Positions 25,047-35,030 of a stretch of 64,000 nt of DNA are shown here, piece after piece. A program made the translations under genes and the position numbers. Source of the DNA: Opitutus sp. (lineage in GTDB: Bacteria > Verrucomicrobiota > Verrucomicrobiae > Opitutales > Opitutaceae); NCBI GenBank assembly GCA_009695065.1, contig SIBR01000018.1:1-64000 (forward strand). Direction: 5' to 3'. The notes under the pieces are model-generated. The model did not search any database, was not told where the DNA came from, and saw nothing but the letters and a program-made list of their open reading frames with translations. Position 1 is the stretch's first letter. Every line of letters begins with the position of its first letter.

Positions 25047-25874
25047 ATGTCCGACTACGTGACCTTTGTTGCCGAATGCATCGAGCTGGCGCTGGCCGGC
25101 GCGGGCTGCGTGCTGCTTTGGCGCCACGTCCTCAGCCCGGCCGCCCGGAACCGGCCGCAACTTCCCACCCTGGCACCATGGGAGGCACGCCCCGTCGAGT
25201 TCCTCACCTTTCTTTTTTTTGTGATCAGCGGCGGGTTCTTAATTTCGCTTGTCGGCTCGATGGTCGCGAAGCCGCTCGGGCTCTCCGGCGATACGGCCAT
25301 GGTGTTTAACGGGGCGGCGGCGCAGCTCGGCATGCTCGCGGGTATCGCCCTGTATCGCTCCGCTTCCCGCCGGGCGGAACCCGCGACCGCCGCCCCGCCC
25401 AACTTCCTCCTCGCCGGCGGGGCCACGTTTCTCATCGCCCTGCCGCTGGTCCTCGCCTGCGCCAAGGTTTGGGTGCTCATCCTGGAAGCCGCCGGACTGC
25501 CGGCGGAAAAGCAGGATCTCATCGATCTCTTCATGCGCACGACATCCCCCGGATTGCTGACCGCCATGATCCTGCTGGCGGTGGTCATGGCCCCGGTCAC
25601 CGAGGAACTCATTTTTCGCGCGGGCCTCTTCCGCTATCTCCGGACGCGCCTGCCCCGCCCGCTGGGACTTTTGCTACCGGCGATGATCTTCGCCGCGCTG
25701 CACGTGCAATGGCCGACCCTCGGCAACCTCGCGAGCTTCGCCCCGCTGACCGTCCTCGCGTTGATTTTCTCCGCGGCCTACGAGCGCACCGGTCTCATCG
25801 CCACCACGATGGTCGCGCACGCGCTGTTCAACCTGAATACGGTGGTGCTCATCTTCGTCGGGGTGACCGAATGA
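25047..25874 (+). CDS. CPBP family intramembrane metalloprotease
   Basis: Integral membrane protein of 275 residues from the CAAX-protease/bacteriocin-processing (Abi) family. Motif 1 is EELIFRAGLFRYLR (EExxxR), motif 2 is FAALHVQWP (FxxxH) and motif 3 is HALFNLN (HxxxN/B). Six to eight helices are apparent. The substrate is unknown. ATG at 25047 (MSDYVTF) lies just 8 bases after the toxin stop, so it may share its transcript. The family is sometimes linked to immunity or membrane-protein processing, but nothing here identifies the target. Confidence 0.88.
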   Translation: MSDYVTFVAECIELALAGAGCVLLWRHVLSPAARNRPQLPTLAPWEARPVEFLTFLFFVISGGFLISLVGSMVAKPLGLSGDTAMVFNGAAAQLGMLAGIALYRSASRRAEPATAAPPNFLLAGGATFLIALPLVLACAKVWVLILEAAGLPAEKQDLIDLFMRTTSPGLLTAMILLAVVMAPVTEELIFRAGLFRYLRTRLPRPLGLLLPAMIFAALHVQWPTLGNLASFAPLTVLALIFSAAYERTGLIATTMVAHALFNLNTVVLIFVGVTE

Positions 25875-25947
25875 ACGGCCAATGCCCGGCCGCCGGCCGC
25901 TGGCTTTTGTGATTTGCGGGCGGTTTCCGGCCGCCCCATAAAACCGC

Positions 25948-26907
25948 GTGCCTCCCTTCACCACAGACGCGTCCGCCTCCGTCGCCGCCCTCGGCGAGGA
26001 AAAGCTCATCGCCGCGATCCGGCGCTGGCTGGGCACCGCGTCGCCCCGCGCGCCCTTTGGCATCGGAGACGATTGCGCCGTGCTGCCGGCCTCCCGGGGA
26101 CGACAGCTGATCACGGTCGATCCGGTGATTCACGGCCGGCACTTCGACGATAGCGTGCCACCGCGCGCGGTGGGCGCGAAACTCCTCAAACGCAACCTGA
26201 GCGACCTCGCGGCGATGGGCGGCCATCCCACCGCCGCCGTGCTCGCGCTGACGCTCGATGCCCGGGTCAGTGTCGCGTGGCTCGAACAGTTTTACCGCGG
26301 CCTGGCGGCGTGCGCCCGCCGCTATCGCGTGCCCGTGGTCGGCGGCGATGTCGCGCAGGCGAACGGCGTGGTCGCGGCGAGCCTCACTCTCCTCGGCGAA
26401 GCGGCCACTTGGCGCACTCGCCCCAGCGGAAAGATCGTCACGCGGGTTGTTACCCGCACCGGTGCGCGGATCGGCGACCGGTTGTTCGTCACGGGCGTGC
26501 TGGGCCGCAGTTTGCCGAGCGGGCATCACCATCGGTTCATTCCCCGACTGGCGGAAGGCGCCTGGCTCGCGCGCCGGCCCGAGGTGCGCGCGATGATGGA
26601 TATCAGCGATGGATTGGCCAAGGACCTCCACGCGCTCACACCCAAGGGCACGATGCCCACCCTCGATGCCGCGAGTCTCCCGCTCCGGCAAGGGGCCGAC
26701 GTGCGCTCGGCGCTGACCGACGGCGAAGACTACGAGCTGGTATTCGCGCTGGCCGCGCGGGCCGACGTCGAAGCTTTCCAACAAACGTGGCGTCGAACGT
26801 TTCCCCGCACACGACTCACGTCGATCGGTCGTTTCGTGCGCAGCGGGGCGTTGCCCGCCGGCGCGTTGAACCTCGCGGACTTTCGCGGTTATGAGCATCT
26901 GCGCTGA
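25948..26907 (+). CDS. thiL: Thiamine-monophosphate kinase
   Basis: Cytosolic kinase of 319 residues that makes thiamine pyrophosphate from TMP. The ATP/Mg-binding GIGDDCAVL is near residue 33, and VDPVIHGRHFDDSVPPRAVGAKLLKRNLSDLAAMG is the AIRS-family core; Asp residues for metal binding are present. DISDGLAKDL and DGEDYELVFA complete the family signature. Start is GTG at 25948. Other thi genes are absent nearby; thiL is often alone. Confidence 0.94.
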   Translation: MPPFTTDASASVAALGEEKLIAAIRRWLGTASPRAPFGIGDDCAVLPASRGRQLITVDPVIHGRHFDDSVPPRAVGAKLLKRNLSDLAAMGGHPTAAVLALTLDARVSVAWLEQFYRGLAACARRYRVPVVGGDVAQANGVVAASLTLLGEAATWRTRPSGKIVTRVVTRTGARIGDRLFVTGVLGRSLPSGHHHRFIPRLAEGAWLARRPEVRAMMDISDGLAKDLHALTPKGTMPTLDAASLPLRQGADVRSALTDGEDYELVFALAARADVEAFQQTWRRTFPRTRLTSIGRFVRSGALPAGALNLADFRGYEHLR

Positions 26908-26952
26908 ACGACGAACGGCGGAAAGCCGGCCGACACGTCGGCCGGGAACACG

Positions 26953-27402
26953 ATGACGATTCTCGACCAGCTTCGTGCCGGAGTGACCACGGCAAGCGCG
27001 GAGAAAACACGGGCTCTGGCCGAAAAGTTCGCCCGCGCCCTTCCGCCCGATTCCACCCTCGCGCTCCACGGCGATCTCGGCGTGGGCAAGACCACGTTCG
27101 TGCAGGGACTGGCGCTTGGGCTCGGCATCACGGACGCCGTGACAAGTCCGACGTTCAACATCTTCACCCTGCACCGCGCCCGTCCCGGCGACGGTGCCCG
27201 CGCCAGTCTCGTTCATCTCGATGCCTACCGTCTCAATAGTGCGCGAGAGATCGAGGATCTCCTGCTGGCCGACTTTCTGATTTCACCGTGGTGCCTCGCG
27301 GTGGAGTGGCCGGAGAACATCGCCGGGTGGCTGCCGCCCGACACCCTTCACCTCGATCTCGGGATCGCCCCGGACCAGCGCCACACCGTGCGTCTGAGGT
27401 AG
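26953..27402 (+). CDS. tsaE: tRNA threonylcarbamoyladenosine biosynthesis ATPase TsaE
   Basis: Small ATPase of 149 residues needed, with TsaB, TsaC and TsaD, to form t6A at position 37 of ANN-decoding tRNAs. Walker A is GDLGVGKTTF, followed by the family signature VTSPTFNIFTLH and HLDAYRL. The later VEWPENI is the conserved acidic/tryptophan motif. It lies 45 bases after thiL, a pairing seen in other bacteria. Confidence 0.95.
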   Translation: MTILDQLRAGVTTASAEKTRALAEKFARALPPDSTLALHGDLGVGKTTFVQGLALGLGITDAVTSPTFNIFTLHRARPGDGARASLVHLDAYRLNSAREIEDLLLADFLISPWCLAVEWPENIAGWLPPDTLHLDLGIAPDQRHTVRLR

Positions 27403-27409
27403 GGGCGAA

Positions 27410-27434
27410 CGAAAAAATTTCCCGGGCTTGCCCG
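27410..27434 (-). terminator. Possible terminator of the S9 peptidase gene
   Basis: Read on the minus strand, a small stem GCCCG/CGGGC at 27423-27434 with a two-base loop is followed after five bases by a run of six T (27412-27417). It lies just beyond the peptidase stop, between convergent genes. The stem is short, so confidence is limited. Confidence 0.4.
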
Positions 27435-27441
27435 TCCCCGG

Positions 27442-29484
27442 CTATTTCCGCTTCGCCAGATCGTGGCGCTCGAACCAGTCGAGGGCACGCCGGATCACGT
27501 CCTCGCGATGCGGCAGCTGGCGCATGCCGTGACTTTCGTCCGGATAGATGACCATTTCCGTATCGACGCCGGTCTTCTTCAAGGCGCGATAAAACATCTT
27601 GGCCATCGCGATCGGGCACCGCCGGTCGTTGAGCGAATTGAGGAGCAGCGTGGGCGTACGCACCTGCGGCGCATGGGTCAGCGGGCTGCGTTCGCGCATG
27701 CGTTCCGGAATCTCCCACGGCAGTCCGCCGAGATCCCATTCCGACCAGCTCTGCAGGTCGCTGAGATGCCACATCACGTTCATGTCCGTGACCGCGTTCT
27801 GGGCCACGACCGCGCGAAACTGCCGCGTCTGGCCCACGAGCCAGGTCGCCATGAAGCCGCCGTAGCTCACGCCATAGACAAATTGCCGCTCGCGGTCGAC
27901 GGTGCCCCGGCCGATGAGATACTCGATGCCGGTGAGAATGTCGCGCATGTCGCCCCCGCCAAGATCGCGGCGGTCCGCGTCGAGGAATTTCAAACCATAG
28001 CCGGTCGACCCGCGAAAATTGGGCTGAAAGACCGCATACCCGTTCATGGCGAAGATCTGGGTTTGAAACCCGCCGCCACTGCCGGCGCGGGAGTGCGGTC
28101 CGCCATGCGGCAGCAGGATCAGCTTGAACGGCGGCCGGGCGACCGACGGTGGCGGCAGCGTCAACACGCCTTCGATCTCGAGCCCGTCGAAACTCTTCCA
28201 ATGCACAGTCTCGTCCTGGGCCCGGAGGCGATCGCTTCCCTCCGAAACGCCTTTCGGCAGCAGCGGACTCCGCCGCGCCGCGGGGGTGGTATAGGAGATG
28301 GCCGCGGGCCCGGCGTCGAGGTCGACGCTCTGGACTTCCGAGTTCAAGCCGCGAAAGACGTTGAACACGACGCGATGGTTGTCGCGCCAGCACTCCCGCG
28401 GCAGCGGCGAGGTCGCCGCCAGATGAGACGGAGCATCGCCTCCCGGGCCATGGTGATCGAAAACCACGGTCGACCTTGGCCCGCCCGCCGCGAGATCCAC
28501 CACCATCAGGTTGAAGACATCGCTGTGCGGGCCCCGGCGCGGCGAACTCAGGCAGAGGATGCGCCCGCCGTCGGGTGAGATGCGCGGCGAGAATTCCGGA
28601 CCGTCTCCCGTCGTCAGCTGCTCCAGCCGGTGATCGGACAGCGGAATTTTCCAGAGGGCGTAGTTGTGGTTGATGCTGGAGCGCACCGCCTCCTGGTCGG
28701 GCGTGCGGTTGGCGTGCACGACGAGAAACGTGCCATCCGGCGACCACTGCGGATCGCCGTACCAAAAATCATCGTGCGTGACGCGCGTGATCCGATCGGC
28801 CGCTACGTTCCCGGGCGAACTGGCGAGCTCCGCCACCCAGATTTGCATCGGTCCGTAGCCCTCGTAGCCGTCACCCTGGTCTTCGCGCACGACGGTCACG
28901 TTATTCCGCCGCTCCGCCTCAGTACGCGGATCACGTCCATCATCCGCCACGAACACGAGCCGCCGGCCGTCGGGCGAAAATGCGATCCGGCCGTAGAAAG
29001 TGTCCGTGATCACACGGCCATAGGGCTTCGTTTTGCCGCCCAAGGGAATGGCTTTTCCCCCGGCGACCGGGATCAGCCAGATGTCCGCCGCGATATCGGA
29101 TTGCGGGGGCACGGGGTCGAAAGCACGCGTGCCGTCGGGGAAGGCGCGCGTGGCGAGAAACAGAATCCATTTTCCGTCCGGAGAAAGCTGCGGGCTGAAC
29201 GCATCTGGCTCGCCCGCTTCGAGCGGCCGGGGCGGGCCTTGATCGTCGACCCGCCAGAGCGAACGGCTTGTCGTCCGGGTCGCCACGTCGGCCTGCACCC
29301 GGCAGTAAATCGCGCTCCGCCCGTCGGCCAGCGTGATCGCATCCGTCACGGCGTCGGTGCGGTAAAGATCCTCGATCTGCAATCGGGGGAGTTCTGCCGT
29401 CGCGGCGGGCAGGGTGCCGATGGTTCCCATCAGAATGAAATAGAGGGTGACGAGTCGCGCGCGCAATTCAGGGTACGAGTTCAT
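27442..29484 (-). CDS. Secreted S9 family peptidase (prolyl oligopeptidase/acylaminoacyl-peptidase-like)
   Basis: Serine peptidase of 680 residues. The start at ATG 29484 gives a signal peptide (MNSYPELRARLVTLYFILMG, cleaved near ATAE); an upstream start would add 16 residues. The N-terminal half is a WD40-like (TolB-type) propeller with repeated 'FSPDGRRLVF/LSPDGKWILFL' units. The C-terminal alpha/beta hydrolase carries Ser540 in YGVSYGGFM, Asp620 in LNDRRCP and His652 in DESHGM, a full triad. It probably cleaves short peptides in the periplasm. It is convergent with tsaE and precedes the DSD1-like gene on the same strand in the downstream direction. Confidence 0.92.
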   Translation of the reverse strand: MNSYPELRARLVTLYFILMGTIGTLPAATAELPRLQIEDLYRTDAVTDAITLADGRSAIYCRVQADVATRTTSRSLWRVDDQGPPRPLEAGEPDAFSPQLSPDGKWILFLATRAFPDGTRAFDPVPPQSDIAADIWLIPVAGGKAIPLGGKTKPYGRVITDTFYGRIAFSPDGRRLVFVADDGRDPRTEAERRNNVTVVREDQGDGYEGYGPMQIWVAELASSPGNVAADRITRVTHDDFWYGDPQWSPDGTFLVVHANRTPDQEAVRSSINHNYALWKIPLSDHRLEQLTTGDGPEFSPRISPDGGRILCLSSPRRGPHSDVFNLMVVDLAAGGPRSTVVFDHHGPGGDAPSHLAATSPLPRECWRDNHRVVFNVFRGLNSEVQSVDLDAGPAAISYTTPAARRSPLLPKGVSEGSDRLRAQDETVHWKSFDGLEIEGVLTLPPPSVARPPFKLILLPHGGPHSRAGSGGGFQTQIFAMNGYAVFQPNFRGSTGYGLKFLDADRRDLGGGDMRDILTGIEYLIGRGTVDRERQFVYGVSYGGFMATWLVGQTRQFRAVVAQNAVTDMNVMWHLSDLQSWSEWDLGGLPWEIPERMRERSPLTHAPQVRTPTLLLNSLNDRRCPIAMAKMFYRALKKTGVDTEMVIYPDESHGMRQLPHREDVIRRALDWFERHDLAKRK

Positions 29485-29558
29485 GCGATAAGGGGTGGGA
29501 CGAACGCTAGCCTCGCCCAGACCAAAAGCCATCCTCGCGAACCGGGTAAGGTTAAAGG

Positions 29559-30713
29559 TCAGTAGAAAGCGCCGCGCGCCGCGATGCGCCAGATCGATTC
29601 CACCCGATCGCCGCGGTAGCCGACCAGCCAGTCATAGAGATTAACGGTCGGATCGCAGTGGCCCGGGATCAACCGCAGTTTTTGCCCCAGTTCCATCCTG
29701 ACGCCATCGGCCAGCTCCAGTCGCCCGTGCTCGTCCGCCGCCTTGACGTAGTTTGCCCCGGGAATGCCCTGCACCAGCGGCATCCCCGAATCGACGCTGT
29801 GGGCCTTGAGGCCCGCATCCACCACCGCGCGTTGCGGCAACGGATGGCTCATCACCGTCGCCAGAATAAACAGGCTTTGCTCGAAGTCGCTGACCGGGGC
29901 GCCGTCCGCGTCCAGATTCCGCCCATAGTCGGCATCCATGAAAATATAGGAGCCCACCTGGATCTCGTTGTAAACCTGACTGGCCGCTTCGAACAGATAG
30001 GTGCCGGTGCCGGCTCCGGTCACCAGCTCCGCGCGCAGGCCATAGCCGTCCAAGGCCGCGAGAGTCTGTTTCACCTTTGCGACCGCCAGCGCGATCGCCT
30101 CGGCTCGTTGCGCGTAAGACCGCACATGCTGGGCGGCGCCCTGGTAGGCCTGCAGGCCGGCGAACCGCAGCCCGGGGCAGCGCGAAATTTCCTTCGCCAG
30201 GAGCAAGGCCGGTTCACCCGGCTCCACCCCGCACCGGTTGGCCCCGACGTTGATTTCAACCAGCACGTCGAGCACGACTCCCTCGCGTCGCGCCGCCTCG
30301 TTGAGGTCCCGGACATTCGTGGCATGGTCCACACACACGCCGAGGTGCGCCCGTCGCGCCAGCGCCGCGAGCCGCTCGAGCTTGGGCCGCCCGACAATTT
30401 CATTGGAAACGAGCACGTCCTTCACGCCGCCTCGAACCAGCGCCTCGGCTTCGCTTACCTTCTGGCAGCAGACGCCGACCGCACCCTGCGCGATCTGGCG
30501 CAGCGCGATTTCCAGACACTTGTGGGCCTTGGCATGCGGTCGCATCCGCACGCCGGAGCCCGCGAGCGAGCGGGGCAGGCGCGCGAGATTGCGCTCAAAC
30601 GCATCCAGATCCAGCAGCAGGGCGGGAGTATCGACGTCGTCCACCCGCATCCCGACCGACGCGGGGGGCGGCAGGGCAAAATCACCATTGGCGGAAGCAG
30701 CGTCGGATTTCAT
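29559..30713 (-). CDS. DSD1/D-threonine aldolase family PLP enzyme
   Basis: Fold-type III PLP enzyme of 384 residues, related to D-threonine aldolase and D-serine dehydratase. The PLP lysine is Lys62 in RPHAKAHKC. The metal site near the C-terminus is PGHCDPTVN with His352 and Asp354, corresponding to the Mn-binding pair described for D-threonine aldolase; this supports aldolase or dehydratase chemistry rather than alanine racemase. The likely substrates are D-3-hydroxy amino acids. Codon use is typical of the window. It lies between the S9 peptidase and a ceramidase-like gene, all on the minus strand. Confidence 0.88.
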   Translation of the reverse strand: MKSDAASANGDFALPPPASVGMRVDDVDTPALLLDLDAFERNLARLPRSLAGSGVRMRPHAKAHKCLEIALRQIAQGAVGVCCQKVSEAEALVRGGVKDVLVSNEIVGRPKLERLAALARRAHLGVCVDHATNVRDLNEAARREGVVLDVLVEINVGANRCGVEPGEPALLLAKEISRCPGLRFAGLQAYQGAAQHVRSYAQRAEAIALAVAKVKQTLAALDGYGLRAELVTGAGTGTYLFEAASQVYNEIQVGSYIFMDADYGRNLDADGAPVSDFEQSLFILATVMSHPLPQRAVVDAGLKAHSVDSGMPLVQGIPGANYVKAADEHGRLELADGVRMELGQKLRLIPGHCDPTVNLYDWLVGYRGDRVESIWRIAARGAFY

Positions 30714-30837
30714 GCAACAAGTGCGGCAGCGTGCGGCGAAGTTTCTTTTGCCGGGAAGCTATTTGCCAGTTCGGACCGGCTCAATCCGCGGGGCCAACAG
30801 CTGCAAACAGACCATCGCTTTCCGGCCGCGCCTCCGT

Positions 30838-32256
30838 TCAACCGCGCACCTGCTTCACGAGTCGGTGCACCACGCCGGCGATCCGATCCTCGGTTTCACC
30901 CGACCACCGAAAGGCCGGACGGCCGTATTCGTACAGATTCGAGCCGCCTTCGTAGCCACCTTCCTCCCACACGCGCCGGGAGGGGATGTAGGAAATCATG
31001 TCGTCGGCGTAGCCGCACACCCAGGTGCCCGGCCCGAACTCCCGCTTAAAACGCAGCGCATAGTCCACGACGGTTTCGCCCCCGGTGCCAATCACCAGCA
31101 TTTCCTTCCCCAGCCGCCAGGCGTGCACCGGGTAGGGATACGTGGATTCAAACGTTTCGCCGGCATCCAGTTTCCGCAGCATCCGCTGCGCCCAGCGCGC
31201 GCGGATGGCGTTTTTCTCCTGCGCGGTCGTGAGCAACTCCTCCCGCGTGACCACCTTGAGATACGCTAGATCGACCAGCTCGAATGCCGTCCGAATCCCC
31301 GCCCCGACCGGCTGCAGCGGCTTTTGCAACGCCTCCTCCACCCCGACCGCGAGCATGTGGCCATACCGCTTGCAGAGCTCGACATTCCGCCGCGGCAGCG
31401 GGTTCTGGTCCGCACCGCAGGTGTTGACGAACATCGCCTGCGCGCCCGGATGCTTCTCCTCGATTTCGATCTGCGCAAAACCGGGGTAGTCGCCGCACCA
31501 TTTCGTGAAGCTCAGCGTCGTGGGGTGGCAGGCGTACCCGAAGAGAATGGCGGCGGTCTTTCCGTCCGGCCGCGTCACCGTAAGCACCGGCACGTTATGG
31601 TCCACCGGCCCCTTCAGCGGCGTGCCCGCCGCCATGAGGCGCGGCACGTCGGCTTCGATGTTGTTGCGGCGGTTCACCGCGAAGGTCGCCTGCCCCTGCC
31701 CCTGCTGCAGCGTGGCGGGTGCGAGATTGGCCAGCGCCTCGCCGACCATCGCGACCAGCCGCTTGACCATGAGCGCCGAATATTCGTTCACCAACGCGAC
31801 CTGCTCCGCCTCGATCGGATAATAGTCCACGAGGTCGTCGCCCAGCCGCGGCCCGCAGTGGTTGTGGGAAAAGGTGATCATCACCTGCGTGCGCTCCAGC
31901 CCGAAGCGCTGGCGGAGTTCCGCGAAGGCGGGGTCGCTCACGCTCTTCGGCACGCCTTGAAAATCGCTCGTGATCAGGACCGCCCGGTGGCCCTGCGCAT
32001 CCTCCAACGCCAGCGCCTTCATCCACAGGTCATGCAGTTTGCCGTCGGGCGCCCGCTTGGAACCGTAACCCGCCAGCCACACGCTGGTCTCCGGGGTGAT
32101 GACCGCCTTGGCCAGGCCCGCCTTCCATCCACCCGGGCGGCCCGCCGCTTGATCGGTCGCGGAGGCGCAAGAGCCGAGCGTGGCGGCCGCGGCGACCATC
32201 GCCGCCGCGCCGGTCGATTGTTGGAGGAAGGTGCGTCGGGTGGTTTTTTGAATCAT
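30838..32256 (-). CDS. Neutral/alkaline ceramidase-like secreted protein (copy 1)
   Basis: Protein of 472 residues started at ATG 32256, which places a Tat-type signal (TTRRTFLQQS, then a hydrophobic stretch and SCAS) at the N-terminus; the Cys suggests lipidation is possible. The mature part matches the neutral ceramidase-like N-terminal region: AVITPETSVWLAGYGSK, ITSDFQGVP, FSHNHCGPR and FGYACHPTTLS supply candidate metal ligands. Full ceramidases are about 650-700 residues; this shorter form is widespread in Verrucomicrobiota and Planctomycetota and its substrate is unknown. A second copy is at 44672-45952. Confidence 0.82.
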   Translation of the reverse strand: MIQKTTRRTFLQQSTGAAAMVAAAATLGSCASATDQAAGRPGGWKAGLAKAVITPETSVWLAGYGSKRAPDGKLHDLWMKALALEDAQGHRAVLITSDFQGVPKSVSDPAFAELRQRFGLERTQVMITFSHNHCGPRLGDDLVDYYPIEAEQVALVNEYSALMVKRLVAMVGEALANLAPATLQQGQGQATFAVNRRNNIEADVPRLMAAGTPLKGPVDHNVPVLTVTRPDGKTAAILFGYACHPTTLSFTKWCGDYPGFAQIEIEEKHPGAQAMFVNTCGADQNPLPRRNVELCKRYGHMLAVGVEEALQKPLQPVGAGIRTAFELVDLAYLKVVTREELLTTAQEKNAIRARWAQRMLRKLDAGETFESTYPYPVHAWRLGKEMLVIGTGGETVVDYALRFKREFGPGTWVCGYADDMISYIPSRRVWEEGGYEGGSNLYEYGRPAFRWSGETEDRIAGVVHRLVKQVRG

Positions 32257-32513
32257 GGGGTGGTTGGGGAATCGAGCGAGGACAGGACGAGAACGTGGAC
32301 AGGAGGATAGAGCGCTCACCGGGACCCAAATCCGGACCCAGGCTAACCGCCTCCACTTGGCTGGTTTTATCCGGCGTCAACGCGAAGAGTAAAGCCTTCA
32401 GCCGGGCCGTTGAGCGTCGCCGCTCGGGTTCCCGCTCCACAGATTTTTTCCGGCGGCACTTTTTCCGTTGTGGCACGTCCTGCCGCTCGCCACTCTGATT
32501 CCTTTCCCCACGT

Positions 32514-33509
32514 ATGAAACTCCACTCCCTCCTGTTGCCCGTCATGGCATTCCTCGCAGCGGCTGTCTCAGCCGCCGCCCAAACCGGGGTGACCATCACC
32601 CCGCTCGATGACCGCCTTCGGGTGGAGATCGATGGCAAGCTCTTCACCGAATACTATTTCAAGGGCGTCCCGAAGCCCTTCTTTTACCCGATCATCGGCC
32701 CCGGCGAGGCCCCGGTGACCCGCAACTACCCGATGAAAAGTGTCGCGGGTGAAATGCAGGATCACCCGCATCACCGCGCGCTTTTCTACGGCCACGGCAT
32801 GGTCAACGGCGTCGATTTCTGGTCCGAGGTCGCCGGCAAGGCGGGCGTCACGGTCCACGAGGGTTTCGATGAGGTCAAAAGCGGGGCCGAGACCGCGGTC
32901 ATTCGTTCGCACAACAAACTCGTGACCCAAGCCGGAAAAATCATAGGCACGGACGAGCGGACGATGCGCATCCACAAGACGCCCCATGGCCCGATGATCG
33001 ATTTTGAGATCACCCACCATGCCTCGCATGGCGACATGGTTTTCCAGGACACCAAGGAAGGCACGCTGGCGATCCGCCTCACGGAAGGCCTCGTCCAGAA
33101 AAGCCCGGCCGCCCGCAGCAAGGACAAGAAAGCCTCGCCCGCGGCGCCGCGCGTGAACACCGGCCATATCGTGAACAGCGAAGGCGTGCGCGACGGCGAC
33201 ACCTGGGGCAAGCGCGCCAAATGGGTCGACTACTACGGCCTGGTCGACGGCAAGACCGTCGGCGTCGCCATTTTCGACAACCCGAAAAATCCGCGTTATC
33301 CCTCGTGGTGGCACGTGCGCGACTACGGACTCTTCGCGATCAATCCGTTCGGCGTGCATGATTTCGAGCGGCTGGAAAATCCCGCGGCCGGCGACCTGAA
33401 AATTCCGTCCGGCAAGAGCGTCACCTTCCGCTATCGCTTCTTCTTCCATGCCGGCGACGAAAAGGCCGCCAAGGTCGAGGCGCGCTTCAACGACTACATC
33501 AAGAAGTAA
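32514..33509 (+). CDS. Secreted PmoA-like protein (DUF6807)
   Basis: Protein of 331 residues with a signal peptide (MKLHSLLLPVMAFLAAAVSAAAQ). The family signature is clear: FTEYYFKGVPKPFFYPIIGPGEAPVTRNYPM, then DHPHHRALFYGHG and NGVDFWSE, with several His residues in a likely beta-sandwich. The family was named by similarity to a region near methane monooxygenase but has no proven activity; it commonly accompanies secreted oxidoreductases and sugar-acting enzymes, as here. Divergent from the ceramidase-like gene across 257 bases in which I see no clear regulatory site except a short GAGCG-TCGC-CGCTC palindrome at 32412-32425. Confidence 0.85.
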   Translation: MKLHSLLLPVMAFLAAAVSAAAQTGVTITPLDDRLRVEIDGKLFTEYYFKGVPKPFFYPIIGPGEAPVTRNYPMKSVAGEMQDHPHHRALFYGHGMVNGVDFWSEVAGKAGVTVHEGFDEVKSGAETAVIRSHNKLVTQAGKIIGTDERTMRIHKTPHGPMIDFEITHHASHGDMVFQDTKEGTLAIRLTEGLVQKSPAARSKDKKASPAAPRVNTGHIVNSEGVRDGDTWGKRAKWVDYYGLVDGKTVGVAIFDNPKNPRYPSWWHVRDYGLFAINPFGVHDFERLENPAAGDLKIPSGKSVTFRYRFFFHAGDEKAAKVEARFNDYIKK

Positions 33510-33562
33510 TTCTCCCGCTCCTACTCAGTTCCGTCCCTTCACCTTTAGATTTAAAATACCCC

Positions 33563-35005
33563 ATGAGTAACTTCGACCGCCGCACCTTCCTCAAAACCTC
33601 CGCCGTGGCCGCCGCCGCCGTCGGGCTCTCGCCCCGCTCCTGGTCGCAGGTTCGCGGCGCCAACGACGACATCCGCGTTGCCGTCATCGGCTTCCGGGGC
33701 CGCGGCAAGGCCCACCTCGCCGATCTCTCGAAAGTCAAAGGCGCCCGCGTCGTGGCGCTCTGCGACGTCGATTCCCAAGTCCTCGCCCAGGAAGTGAAGC
33801 GCTTCAGCGACAAGGGGAATCCCGTCAAAGGCTACAGCGATCCGCGCAAGCTCCTCGAGAGCGGCGAGATTGACGCCATCACCACCGCGACGCCCAACCA
33901 CTGGCACGCGCTGATGACGATTTGGGGCTGCCAGGCCGGGAAGGACGTCTACGTCGAGAAGCCCGTTTCCCACAATGTCTGGGAGGGCCGCAAGATGATC
34001 GAGGCGGCGCGCAAGTATAACCGCATCGTGCAGACCGGCACCCAGAGCCGCTCCATGGTCGGTCTCCAGGAGGCCGTCGCCTGGGTCCACGCTGGCAACC
34101 TCGGCAAGGTCAAGGTCTCGCGCGGGCTCTGCTACAAGCGCCGCCCCACGATCGGCAAGGTCTCGGGCCCGCAGACGGTGCCCGCGCACATCGACTACGA
34201 GGTGTGGACGGGCCCGGCGGAGATGCAGCCGCTGATGCGCAAGGAACTGCACTACGACTGGCACTACCTGTGGAACACCGGCAACGGCGACCTCGGCAAC
34301 CAGGGCATCCACCAGATGGACATCGCCCGCTGGTTCCTCGGTGAAAAAGGCCTCTCGCCGCGCATCTTCACCGTCGGCGGCCGCCTCGGCTACAACGACG
34401 ACGGCAACTCGCCCAACACGCTGTTCACCCATCACGACTACGGCAACGCCTCGCTGGTGTTCGAAGTCCGCGGTCTTCCGTCCGGCGGCCGGTCGGAAGC
34501 GATGGACTCGATGTTCGGCGCCTCGGTCGGCAACGTGATCCACTGCGAACAGGGTTTCGTCGTCGTCGGCGACGGGCCGATCACCGCCTATGACGCCAGC
34601 GGACGCGCCATCCGCACCTTCAAGGGTCCCGCCCTCAATCACCAGGAGAACTTCGTGAAGGCCATCCGCAGCCGCAAATCGAGCGACCTCACCGCCGACA
34701 TCGCCGAGGGCCATCTTTCCAGCGCCCTGTGCCACACCGGCAACATCTCCTACCGGCTCGGCCAGCAGGCTTCGCCGGGCGAGATCCGCGAGAAAGTCAT
34801 GGGCAACCGCGACACGGCCGACGCCTATGAACGCATGGTGGCGCATCTCGGGGCCAACAAGGTCGACCTCGCCAAGGACAAACTCGTCTTCGGGGAAGCC
34901 CTCACGATGGATCCCAAGACGGAACGGTTCACGAATAACGAGAAGGCCAACGCCCTCCTGACCCGCACCTACCGCCCGGGATTTGAGATCAAGGACAAGG
35001 TCTGA
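33563..35005 (+). CDS. Secreted Gfo/Idh/MocA family oxidoreductase
   Basis: NAD(P)-dependent oxidoreductase of 480 residues. It begins with a twin-arginine signal (FDRRTFLKTSAVAAAAVGL), so it is exported folded with its cofactor. The Rossmann motif IRVAVIGFRGRGKAHL is at about 36-51, and the catalytic EKPVSHNVWEG carries the conserved Lys. It probably acts on a sugar or inositol derivative. It starts 53 bases after the PmoA-like gene and likely forms an operon with it, ended by a strong terminator. Confidence 0.93.
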   Translation: MSNFDRRTFLKTSAVAAAAVGLSPRSWSQVRGANDDIRVAVIGFRGRGKAHLADLSKVKGARVVALCDVDSQVLAQEVKRFSDKGNPVKGYSDPRKLLESGEIDAITTATPNHWHALMTIWGCQAGKDVYVEKPVSHNVWEGRKMIEAARKYNRIVQTGTQSRSMVGLQEAVAWVHAGNLGKVKVSRGLCYKRRPTIGKVSGPQTVPAHIDYEVWTGPAEMQPLMRKELHYDWHYLWNTGNGDLGNQGIHQMDIARWFLGEKGLSPRIFTVGGRLGYNDDGNSPNTLFTHHDYGNASLVFEVRGLPSGGRSEAMDSMFGASVGNVIHCEQGFVVVGDGPITAYDASGRAIRTFKGPALNHQENFVKAIRSRKSSDLTADIAEGHLSSALCHTGNISYRLGQQASPGEIREKVMGNRDTADAYERMVAHLGANKVDLAKDKLVFGEALTMDPKTERFTNNEKANALLTRTYRPGFEIKDKV

Positions 35006-35030
35006 TCCGGCCTCGCCCGCCGCATCTTCG